Positions 36,801 through 47,766 of a stretch of DNA of 64,000 nucleotides are shown piece by piece. The stretch is taken from NCBI GenBank assembly GCA_003260075.1, contig QLIY01000143.1:45563-109562 (forward strand). The letters run 5' to 3'. A program made the translations under genes and the position numbers. The stretch comes from Phallusia mammillata (lineage: Eukaryota > Chordata > Ascidiacea > Phlebobranchia > Ascidiidae). The notes below the pieces were generated by a model, which worked only from the letters and a program-made list of their open reading frames with translations, did no database searches and had not been told where the DNA came from. Every line of letters starts with the position of its first letter. Within the stretch, counting starts at the first letter, position 1.

Positions 36801-37501
36801 ATCGCATTCATATTCCATATCAGCTGGACAAGTGCAATTAACTTCATCACTCCAATCTCCACAGGTATTATATCCATCACATTGCCAGTATTTGTCAATG
36901 CAACCATAACCAGGTGTGCAGTTCTTTGTTTTGTAACAACCACATTCAAACTTATGAGCTGGACAAGTGCAATTTACTTCATCACTGCCATCTAAACATT
37001 GCATCAATCCATCACATCGGTACCTCGCCCCCACACACCCAGCAAAACCTTTGCAAGTTGTGTTGAAGCAGTCACACTGAAACCTGCCTTTAGGACAAAT
37101 CTCACTTAACTCGTCGTTCCAATCACCACAGTCGTTCCGCCAGTCATTTACCCTCCACATCTCAATACATCCTGGTTTGTCCCCACACCGACCAAACTTG
37201 TGACAAGCACATTCGAACATTGAATAAGGGCAGGTGCAGTTGGGACCGCGGTACGGTTTCTCGCACACCGAAAGACTTTCAGGTTCTGTGAAAAATTGAA
37301 AATAAGTTTTACAGAAAGTAAAATTTAGCGAAAGTTGAGGAAAAGTTTAATATGATACAACGATGTGCCGGTTATTATCAAATTAATTTATAATTGGGTA
37401 AACTTACTTGTGTAAGGTCGAGGAGCGAGTCTGATATCCTCGCCCGGACATTCACCTTCCGCGCATCCGACGAAAAACAATAGAAACAATAACCAGAACA
37501 T
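33852..37501 (-). CDS. LDLR class A-repeat rhodopsin-type GPCR (relaxin-receptor/GRL101-like)
   Basis: Two coding exons, 37501-37408 and 37285-33852, give about 1175 residues; the start at 37501 is chosen because it begins a signal peptide (MFWLLFLLFFVGCAEG). Residues of about 45-775 hold some twelve LDLa modules, many with the Ca-binding DGxxDCxDxSDE signature, plus two cysteine-rich stretches that fit poorly. The seven-helix domain starts near 785: GNSFVF in TM1, CCSDFLMG in TM2, TYRLVS where DRY is expected, CCWIPI in TM6, and LPINSALNPLLY in TM7. ECL2 is long, about 85 residues, with GETSVCMP as in LGR/RXFP proteins. Known: RXFP1/2 carry one LDLa plus leucine-rich repeats, and snail GRL101 has many LDLa plus LRRs. 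No LRR is visible here. Likely a cell-surface receptor for a peptide or lipoprotein-like ligand; ligand and G-protein are unknown. Confidence 0.9.
36546..36960 (-). repeat. 138-bp tandem LDLa module repeat inside the GPCR exon
   Basis: Three consecutive modules start again at 36546, 36684 and 36822 (138 bp, 46 codons each), followed by a 135-bp relative starting near 36957. The middle two are nearly identical at the DNA level, each carrying YKTKNCTTDRGCIDK. This indicates recent unequal exchange or conversion inside the receptor's ligand-binding region. Confidence 0.85.
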
Positions 37502-40435
37502 TTCTACTGTTTCTATGTTGCAACTATTAATACAAAATCTTAGATTATTGTGGCTAAAACACACATTTTTCAGGGACAGCGTTTCAAGCAAGGTTATTGT
37601 GGTTTAATTAAATATTTTGCTGATTGATGTTATTTGTTTATTGACATAAAACCTTTGCCTAAAATGTTTTTTAAGCGAGAATGCTAATAACAAAACTTTC
37701 TGTAGCCAATAAAATGCTGACATTCGTTTCAATGTTATTACTTTAAAATTACGTCACAACAGCTTAAAATCCCCCCCCCCGCCTAAAATGTTTTTTAAGC
37801 GAGAATGCTAATAACAAAACTTTCTGTAACCAATAAAATGCTGACATTCGTTTCAATGTTGTTACTTTAAAATTACGTCACAACAGCTTAAAATCGATGA
37901 CGTAATTACCCGTTTTCCACAACCCCCCCCCCGTTTTCCACAAACCGACGATAAACACGAACATCTCTAACCATTAACTTAAATTTATTTTAACAACGCA
38001 TATTAATCGGCACCGAGCGAACCGACAGTACCGGACTTTATTATTCAACTGCAACACTCATGTACCTAGCATCTTTTTACTATTATTTGACGGTCAAACC
38101 GATGTAACTTAGATTTTGCTTGGTAAAACACAGCTGCATGACTTAACACAAGACGTGTGCAATTCCATTTGAGCGAGAATCTCGACCGGTTTCTCTTATA
38201 TCAGAAACACCAACGTCAATCATATATTTCCTATATCCTCTCCAAACAGCTAAAAAAATAATGAAATTTGCCGAAATTGTGTTTTGATTGATATAAGTAC
38301 GTGAAATAATAAATTTTATCAATTGATTTTTATCAAAAAATTGTGTTTTTGTCGTTTTGGAAACGGGAATTTCAATCACACATTTCCATATCCTGCATAC
38401 GCGGGTATAAATACATTGGAATCCACCAGAACAATATAAATTATAAGACAATAACTGACAGTGCAGAATTTATTGTGGAATTGCGTTTCCGGAGTTTCCC
38501 AAACGTTAATGTCAATCACACATTTCTTGCTTCCCGTTTGCACAAACCCCCCCCCCCTTTCGTTTCACCGACGGCTTGTCGAGAAGCGAAACGGTCATAG
38601 CATATACATAAAAAAGTCTGCTTTAAAAGAACAAGCAGAGCCATGATGGGATTTGGGGTCAGGTTTGTGCTAAAATTTATATAAAACAGACTTTGATTCG
38701 GTCCTGACTTTACACTTTGCCACATTTGTTTCAATATTTCACTTTGGAAACCAATTTTTCGGGCCTTATTCCAGTTTTGTTTAAAAAAAAGTTTGGTTCG
38801 GGGCCCGAATTCGGACCCGCTTACAACATGGGGGTCAAGATTATTAGAAAATCGGCCGACGGTTCTTGGGGAAGCGAAACTGTTACAGCATGTGAATAAA
38901 TCTAACTACGTTACAAGGACAAAATAAAGGGAAAATGGAAATGATGCTGTTACGTAAAGTAGTAAAGTTTAATCCCCTGATGTTTACTTAATTAAATTAC
39001 TTAAGGTTAGGTCTTTTGTTGCGACATAAAGTGTTCGTCTTTTAGTGTAAATTGCCAACCCTTTTCAAATTTCCTCAATTTACAAACTGTAATTTCCACA
39101 GAAGTTTTCAAGCCTTGACCAAAAACTGACAATGCCATTAGAATTCACCTAAAACTAAAAATAGAAAAAAAACGGGCGAATTTGTGGTTTTCCACAAAAG
39201 CTAAATAAATAATTTTTGAAGTCTACGCATAAAAATACCTTTCACATTTTGTTTTTATGCCGCCTGGTAAAACACTAAAAAAGCCTGGAAAAACACTAAA
39301 TAAAAACACTAAAAGCAGAATAAGTGTTGCTATATTTAACTATATTTTCAAGTAAATATGGCAAGAAACGACATCATAAAGTGAGACATTTATCAGCAAA
39401 AGATAACAGTCGCATTTAAACTTCTAATATTAACATGAGGTAAACAACATAGGCGAAAAATGCAAGGTGTAAAATCTACGTCAACAGGCATTGTGACATC
39501 ATTAGCGTAAATACGTCACTACATCCTAATATGCCTGACACGACTTCCCATAAGAGCTTAGCAATTGGGCATTTCCTTCGCTTGCAAAACGAAACCAGCT
39601 ATTCATTGCATGCAAGCATGGCAAAACTTCCACCTTAACAATTAAGACATGCATTATTTCCAAACCGGTCCATTGAGAGAAATGTTGGTGCAATACCTTT
39701 TACATGAAAGAGTCTACTTTCATGGTTGTCACGTGTTTTCTTTTCTCTTGTTCATAGCTTTTCCTTTACTATTAGGTATTCTTTATTTGTAAGATTACAA
39801 AAATTACATTACGAGTGAAATTGTTAACAAAAAAGATTGTAAAAAGTTGCATTACAAATTTTCGCAAGGGATACCTATAACTATACCCAGCATACCAGAA
39901 AAAACATAAGGAACACCCTAATACAACTGTATATAAAGCAACTCGTATGAGGCATGGTTTGTTTTGCCACTGATTGCATGTGTTAATAAAACTGGTCAAG
40001 AAAACCAAACAGAGCCCTCATTTGTATCAAATACACAGATCTAAAATGCTGTAAAGTATCTTGTTTTGACGTCACAAAAAAGGGGTAATTTTTAGTTGGT
40101 TACGCAAATTTATGGACGTTTTATTTCGTCACAATATCAGTCTTTGACCTAATTTGTCGACTGTATAACACCTCGTACCCCCCCCCCCACTTTATATTCA
40201 CATGAGTTGTAACAACACATTACATTAACTTCACCTGTTTGTTACATTAACAACTTAACAAACCGTTCCCTTTCTTAACTCACTAAATTAACTTCCAGAC
40301 TTTGCTCTCTCCAAAAAAGGGTTTGAGGTGTTGTGAAACTTTGTACATTTTACCGTTTTTTAAACAAATATGAGTTTTACATATTAGAGTAAAATCTAGC
40401 AGTCACGACCAAACACCCAAGTACCCCCCCCCCCC

Positions 40436-40481
40436 AAAGGGGCCGTTTTGAAAAAAATATGAAAAAGTTTGGGAACCACTG
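40436..40481. mobile_element. Right end of a hAT-like insertion, present in one of two versions
   Basis: Directly after a C run, AAAGTTTGGGAACCACTG ends at 40481 and is followed by TATTAGAG and the sequence AGCAGTCACGACC. The same flank, TATTAGAG and onward, occurs at 40382 without any element. This looks like an occupied and an empty site for the same insertion. Confidence 0.65.
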
Positions 40482-42902
40482 TATTAGAGTAAAATCTAGC
40501 AGTCACGACCAAACACCCAAGTATGAGGTATACAGCATAAATCAAGTCTAAGCGTTCCGCGAAAAATTTTGCTGAATGCAACTCATACCTCATGCTTGAA
40601 AACTGACTTCATAATGAAATAAGGGTGTGCGGGGCAACGCTATAACCTCATTTCAATCTTATTTCTTACCAAAAGCAGCCTCAATCATCACATTAAACTT
40701 CGTGTGATTAAGAGGTATAAGTTACACTCAGCAAAATTTTTAGCGATACAAAGCGGGGGAAAGGTGGAAAAGACAGAGAAAAGACAAAAGGTTTGGAAAC
40801 ATATGCAAGCTGCAAATATAATAACACTCAATCAAAATACCGAATTGTCCTTGAACATTTCAACAGCTGATATAATTGTTTACTAATAGCGGTTAATACC
40901 AGGACAACCGAAAGATGTATGTGGCGCAATATTGTTACATATGCAACATATCTTTCGTTTGTGGTGCCCAGTAACGTACAAATACATTTACACTTTGGAG
41001 CCTAGTGGGGTAATTGTTGGGGCTACAAAGTTGCACACAACAATTGACACGTATAAATGGCATACTCTACAAGCTTTCACCCAATTATGACACTGTTTAA
41101 AAATGAACCCATTTTAGGGGGCTAGCGAGGTAAATACTTGGCTTATCAAGACAAACAAAGTGGGATGAACATCTACATGACAAGATCTACAATCTGTGTG
41201 AGTTTCAGCCAAATCCATCAAACATTTGATGGAAAAACAATCGGACAAACTTTGGAAGGAAAAATAAAACATTTTAGGGATCTAGCGGGGTAAATACTGG
41301 GGTTATCGACACAAATAAAGTCGGGACAAACTTTGGAAGAAAAACAAAAACAACAATTCGAGTAAAAGTATTTTGACACATAGGAGAAAATAATTTATAA
41401 TTTCTTGTTTTACAACCAAAATCCATCAAATTAATATTTCATGTGGAGCTAATAACACCATACTGCACGGGACATCCAAACATGCCCAATTTTCGACAGG
41501 TGTCGCAAAGAGCATTTTTTTTACATTTAAAACGTTATATCTCCAAAAATGCTCACGGTTAGGGCTGTTCGGGTCGGGGTAAGGTATTAGCATTTAAAAT
41601 TCAATAAAACTAATTCAAAACTTTAGTTACCAATGCAAACATTTCAAAACATTATTTCCCAACCCAACCCCTCTTTAGCCGCTAAATAAACAATTCAGTT
41701 TTTTTGCTCCCTTGTAAAAGTGAATCTCCCGTGAGGTATGGTTTTAATAGCTCTAACAATACTTCAAACGGTTCTCCTAATTTCAAACGATATTTACAAA
41801 ACTGGTCAAGAAAACAAAACAGAGCTCTCATTTGTATCAAATATACAGATCTAAAAGCTGCAAAGTATCGTGTATTGACTTTTTTATTAGCCATGGTGCA
41901 GGCTTCTAGTGGGGACTACAATAAATCATTTTACATTTTTTCCACGAAATATTTCAAAACAAAAAAGATGAAAAATTTGCAAGATATTTCTTTTCTTTGA
42001 AAAACTGCTTAAAACTAAAACAACACAAACTTAATTTAAGTCATTTTTGCCACCTTTCTGAACATAACGCAAGCTTTACCAAACTGGTTCAACTTTTGTA
42101 AATGTCTTTTTCAGAAAACATTTGAATTTCATTGCTTAATTTTGCGTATTAAGTCCAATTCTTTTTGTTAAAAATTCAATTGATTCAGTGAAACTAAAAC
42201 CACTTTAAAAGGTTCCGAGTAATACCGAATAGTTGCGATGAAACCCTACAAAATTTAGCTGCAAGAAACATTTTCAAAAAATTCGTAGTTTGTTGATGCG
42301 AATTAACTCGTTCGTGACGAATCTTCTATTGGCGCACTTGTGTAACACAATATACTTACTCGAAACAACAAAACAAGTACCGCAAAGGGTTGATGGCGGA
42401 TAAACAAAGTATGGGGTAAGGAACATAAACAACATCAACATTTTCAACTAAAAAATAAACACTGGAGAACGTAGTAAAGAACCCCTGTATGATTGACCCA
42501 TAGAGCGGTCAACCAGAGGCTTGGAAGGGAACGCGCATAAGGGCGCATAAATACACGCAAAACGACAAAGTTAAAAACAAAAATACAATGCATCATCCAA
42601 AGCCCTACACGCACACACTAAAAACGACAACAGGGTACAACACGATAACAAAACAATGAGTATCTAAGGCGGTGGTTTCCCAAACTGAGGTCCGCGAACC
42701 AAAGGGGTCCGCACAGCAGTTTCAGAGGGTCTGGAAAAGATAATTAGTCTTCAAAGCTTTAAAGCAGCTTTAGAGGGTTTGCAATGTACAGCAATGATTG
42801 GGATTCGATAATAAAGCTTTCCTGGGTGTAATGCTTGCTTTGTATTAGTCATTAGTTAGCAACTTTGCTTTTTCTTTCATTGGTGAGGTTTTTGCATTTT
42901 TC

Positions 42903-43373
42903 CTACAGTATTCTTTGATTTTTATAGGGCCGAGGGGCCTCCCTATGAATGCCGTGGCGGGAAGACTCGATATACCGCTCTCCATATCCCGCGAGGTTTG
43001 GGGGAGCGGACCCGAAGTGTCGCTCTTTGGATCGCCACAGATTGAGGTTGGTGCACTCGAGGTGTCTATCTGAAGGTTTTGAGGTGATGAATCGATCGCA
43101 ACCGGGGTGTCGCCCTAAAGATCCGGAAACTGAATCGAGCGCACCCGAGGCGTCGTCCCCTGAAGCGAGGTTGGCGCACCGAAAGTGCCGCCCTCTGTCT
43201 CGTTCGTAGCTGGTGCTTCGTTCACCGGCACTTTCCCCAGTGTCGGAAAAAAAAAGCAACTTCGCCAAGACCTCGGTTTCCCGATTAATAACCGGCGAAG
43301 CCCGGCGCGGGAAACCATGCTTGACAACCTGGTTCCATGGTGCGGACGACGTCATCGTCGAAGTCGAAATTGA
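42903..43373 (-). other. GC-rich island with an open frame of imperfect ~16-codon repeats
   Basis: About 470 bp is markedly GC-rich against an AT-rich background. The minus strand is open for 150 codons (43355-42903). The translation has recurring units: RGRHFRCANLASG, LGRHPGCDRFITS, SDRHLECTNLNLW, KERHFGSAPPNLA and ERYIESSRHG. At DNA level a unit of about 45-48 bp (GCACCCGAGGTGTCG-like) repeats. No splice sites or homologous family are recognised; it could be a coding exon, or a minisatellite that happens to stay open. Confidence 0.4.
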
Positions 43374-44966
43374 TATGTGACGTCACGGAGCTGTAACAAG
43401 CCTTTGTCGCTTGTTACCAAGTAGCAGCAACCGACTGTCTAGGCAAGGGCTACTCAATTGGTGGACCGCGGTCCATATCCGGACCTTTTAGGCGTTGGGT
43501 GTGGACCTCGACGGTGTTTTGATTATGGCTGCATATATTATATTGTGTGTTAATGCTAATTTCTATGTAGCAGCAGTTTTTAAACTGGGTTCCGCACAGC
43601 GATTTCTTGGGCTGATGCAAGTATCCATAGTCTTTCCAAAATCTCACGTGAGGTCTAAGCTGAGACGAAAAAGTTCCATTATGTCACTACACAATCAACA
43701 AAACAGCGATTGTTTGCGCACAATTGTATTTGTGATGTAATAAACTGAATGTTTAATCATTGCTATACGAAAGAATCCTGCAAACCAGATAAAATGTATT
43801 CTACATGTCGTTGTGCGAATGCACCGCCATAAACATAGGCTTGAACAAATGTGTTCTTGGAGCGCGATTCTTCCCATTAGATATAATCAAAATTGGCTAA
43901 GGCACGTTGCATTTGCATTACTGAAAGAAGCGTGCGGACCTTTACCTTTTCCATCTGGACCTCTAAAGAAACTTGTTTTCACAATTAAGCTATGTTTTGT
44001 TGATTTAAGCTGGAACAGAATGCTGTTAAGAAAAGATTGAATTTGTTTGTACCCCGATAGCTTAAAAAGTTTTAAACACTGGTTTGGTCAACTGTCAACT
44101 ACCAATAAAATATAGTAAACGCATAGATACTAAATTCAAACACGTGAAAAATTACCCCCCCCCCGTTTTAAACACTGGTTTGGTCAACTGTCAACTACCA
44201 ATAAAATATAGTGAACGCATAGATACTAAATTCAAACACGTGAAAAATTAAGAGACCGTTCATCCTCTGGTTTTATTTTACGGTGGGGCAAAGTTCATTC
44301 TTAAAATTTTGCAGCAAGTTTGTCGTTGATCTGTGCGCCCCACTGCATCTCAACAAACCGCAGTTTCGCCTGACATCAATAGCTGTCAGGTCACTTGGGG
44401 TCGGTTTTCACAAGTGCTTAATTGGATTACGGGTAAACTTTAAACCGCTTATACCCACACACCTGCAAAAGTTTCGTCAAAGCGCGTTGTGAACCGTTAA
44501 GTGACCTTTAAAAGAGAAGTGCATGTGGCTTTTCTTTAGAAACAGTAAAAAATCTGTTTTTCGCAAAGGTTTATTTTATTTTCGGCGTTTCAGTTCAAAG
44601 ACATTTCAAAAAGTTCGTATTTCCTAGAAAGATCAAGTTACTGCCGTACTTGTTGAGAAAACACTTTCGTGGCAAAGTTTAAATAACTCTTTAATTTGAA
44701 GTGGGGTGTTTGCAAAAATAGATCCTTTGCAAGAGGATTAACGCATTTGAGTGCAAACGCAACACAAACAGTTTTGCGAAATTGGATTGTAGAGGTTCGA
44801 AACGCGGCAACGTTAGAGTCATTCGAAATTTGCTTGTTTGAAAATGTAAAGTTGTAATTTTACATTTTGGTTCAAATTAAAAAAAAATCGCAACCATTTT
44901 TCATTTTTAGCAAGCAAAGAGTTTGAATTAGTAATGAAACAGATTTTAAACGTGGTTATAACTTAC

Positions 44967-45049
44967 CTACTGACTACATATAACAAACCCACGGTACCCA
45001 TGTTGAGCACCATAAGCCACTGTTCAAAGTAAACAATAGTTTTGGACAT
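44967..45049 (-). CDS. Possible first coding exon of an unrecognised minus-strand gene
   Basis: From an ATG at 45049 an open frame of 27 codons runs to a strong donor (AG then GTAAGT at 44966-44961). It encodes MSKTIVYFEQ then a hydrophobic stretch WLMVLNMGTVGLLYVV, which could be a signal anchor or TM segment. I could not find a convincing next exon between 43 and 44.9 kb, so this may be a fragment or chance. It lies between copy C and the receptor, on the same strand as both. Confidence 0.25.
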
Positions 45050-45995
45050 TTTTGGCAAAAAATGGAACGATATGCTGTATGTGATATGTAATACAAAATG
45101 AAACCCTGCTTTATTTGAATAAATAACAACCACCATATTGAAATTTTACTGGGTATATATTCTTTATGCTTACACCAAAAGACAAATTCAGAATGTTAAA
45201 CAGAAAATATCGTTATGAGAATATGGTGCATTTTTTGAAATGCACTATTTTACATAATATACATTATGTACATAGTTGATTGCGAACAAAATATTTCAAA
45301 ACATCTATTATCTTTCGATTTTGCGGCACAAAAAGAAACACACATCGCATAATGTACGCTGTACGAAGTTACAGAGCAATAAAACAGAACACGGATTGCA
45401 TGATTATGGCGGGTTTTCTAAGAATCTTTGCACGACCAACGACAAAATCTAATACACAACTTTACTGCTAAGAGCTCCTTGCAGTCAACAATAGCGCTTG
45501 TAACAAACATAGCTTTGTACGCAGCTGATTTTCTAACGATTTTTTNAGAACACGGATTGCATGCTTATGGCGGGTTTTCTAAGAATCTTTGCACGACCAA
45601 CGACAAAATCTAATACACAACTTTACTGCTAAGAGCTCCTTGCAGTCAACAATAGCGCTTGTAACAAACATAGCTTTGTACGCAGCTGATTTTCTAACGA
45701 TTTTTTTGCAAACACACACCGCGCTTATTCTGCGCACATTTTTCAAACATACAGTAGTTTTTCTCGACAGATTCATGCAGTTAGATATAGCGCTTGTCAC
45801 ATACACCACATCGCATGCCTAAAACAGGTTTTCTAACGAGGTTTGTACATTTAACTTACATCTTTGCTACGCAGAACAAACTTGACAAGAATTATACAGC
45901 ATAGGAATGAACAGCAAATATTTCTTCGAAAAGCTGTTTGTTTAAATGATACAAGAGAAAAATTGTGTCTGCAAAATTTATAAAGTTTTAAACTT
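45050..45995. other. Intergenic stretch 3' of copy C with tandem family and an N junction
   Basis: It contains the ~70-bp tandem family (about 45440-45850), and a 160-bp segment (45382-45545) repeated almost exactly at 45547-45710 with a single N at 45546 between them. No gene. Confidence 0.6.
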
Positions 45996-47707
45996 TTACA
46001 TGAAATGAGCTTGAATCTCATCAATGGTCTTTCCTCGTGTATCTGGAAGATAAAAGAATTGAAACAAGAGGAACAAGATGGAAGCTCCAATCCAAATGGT
46101 CATTGCCCACGGCCCAAGTCCAACCTAAAAATATATACAACGCAAAGTGTTAGGTTAAAAATATAATGGCTTATTTAGGCGGGCAACGCCTGAATGCGTT
46201 ATCCTCATAATGAGTCCGCTGTCGAGCTGCCTGTTTTATTGCGAGTCCGTTCAATCATACATTACCAGCAGAAGTCCTATTGTACGAACGCTTTTTGACA
46301 TAGTTATTGCATGCCATACGGGGCTTGGGCTTAGAATACCCAGCCTGCAGTTGGAGCAAGGCTTGGGCTAGAATACCCAGCCTGCAGTTGGATTTATATA
46401 CGACCAAAAATTTTTCTGTACTGGCGCGCCACCAACTGCGCTACACAGGCTCAGTGGCAAGGCCATCTGAATATCAAAAAACAAGCACTGTTGCATGCCT
46501 TCGCACATGTCAGCTTCTAAATAGGGATTTGCCATTGTTTAGCTATGGCATACGTTGGTGACTGGGATCACCCTGAAGTACCCCCCCCCCGTCAGCTTCT
46601 AAATAGGGATTTGCCATTGTTTAGCTATGGCATACGTTTGTAACTGGGATCAACCCTGAAGTGTTCATTTAGAACAGCGATTATGACACACTTATTTATG
46701 AGATCTTTTTGGGCAAAACAGTGTGCACTGTCTGCAGCTATCGTGTCATTAACCACCCAGGGTTGAAAAAGTATAGAAAAACATTGGTATCTATAGCCTG
46801 TTATAACAACTTTAAACACCGTTCAATATTATCTTTAATACTGACCTGCAAATAAGGTGGTATAAAGCCAATTGTCCACGATAAAGTCCAGAGAACAATG
46901 GAACCAAGAGCAAGAGCTGTTGGACGGGTGGGTTCAGTTGTTAATTCACCCAGCAAAACAAGAGTAGCCAATTGGGTTCCAGCAAAAAATCTATTTTAAA
47001 ATGGTTTATTGCGAAATTGTATGTATGCTAGTGCAGAGAGTACAAACAAAATTGATGTCTTGGTGAAACTTAGGTTGTAGCAGATTGTAGAATTATTGTG
47101 GGGTCAAGGACTGCAAAATGAAACGTACACCGGTATTTTAAACATAAGACATGAGGTACGGGTTGCATTCTACATAAAGCAAAAATGCACGGACCGCATT
47201 AAATGTGTCGTGGCACATGGTTTGTGAATGATTGTTTTACGGTCTATTTATCAGGGCGTCGAACCGCATGTCATATGGGATCAGGTTCGGTTCGGTCCGG
47301 GTTCACCATTAATTGTTCTAGGGCAGTGGTTCAACTTTTTAAGCGTGCGGCGCATTAAAGAACTAAAACTTCCGCGACACACTTCGCAGGTAAACATAAA
47401 AAGGTTGTTCAAGGAACGCTTTTCATTACCAGTAACACAACTATCAGCAGTAAAACGTTGTCATACACACCAGTATTTCGTCATAAAGTCTGAAAACAGC
47501 AAGGGATATTAGAACTTTAAAATAGGGAATATTTTGCGGCACACTTAGATATCTCTCACGGCACACAGTTTGAGAATTACCGGTCCCCCCCCCCTTTGCG
47601 GCACACTTAGATATCTCTCACGGCACACAGTTTGAGAATTACTGTGTTAGGGGTTCGGGTTCGGTTCAGGTTTTTCAAAAATCATTATTTTCGGGAAAAA
47701 AAATATA

Positions 47708-47766
<59 letters not shown>

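Larger units (their letters stand above)
37502..44966. other. Intergenic region upstream of the LDLa receptor
   Basis: Mostly unrecognised AT-rich DNA with C-run junctions at 37771, 37923, 38547, 40178, 40424 and 44155, most flanked by near-duplicated sequence. It also holds a hAT right end (40436-40481), the GC-rich island at 42903-43373, a truncated repeat at about 42670-42790 (TTTCCCAAACTGAGGTCCGC) and another at about 43440-44000. No supported gene. Confidence 0.5.

Noticed and set aside
36510-36995. 161-codon plus-strand frame over the receptor
   Set aside because: Antisense shadow of the 138-bp LDLa repeats; it repeats only because the receptor modules do.
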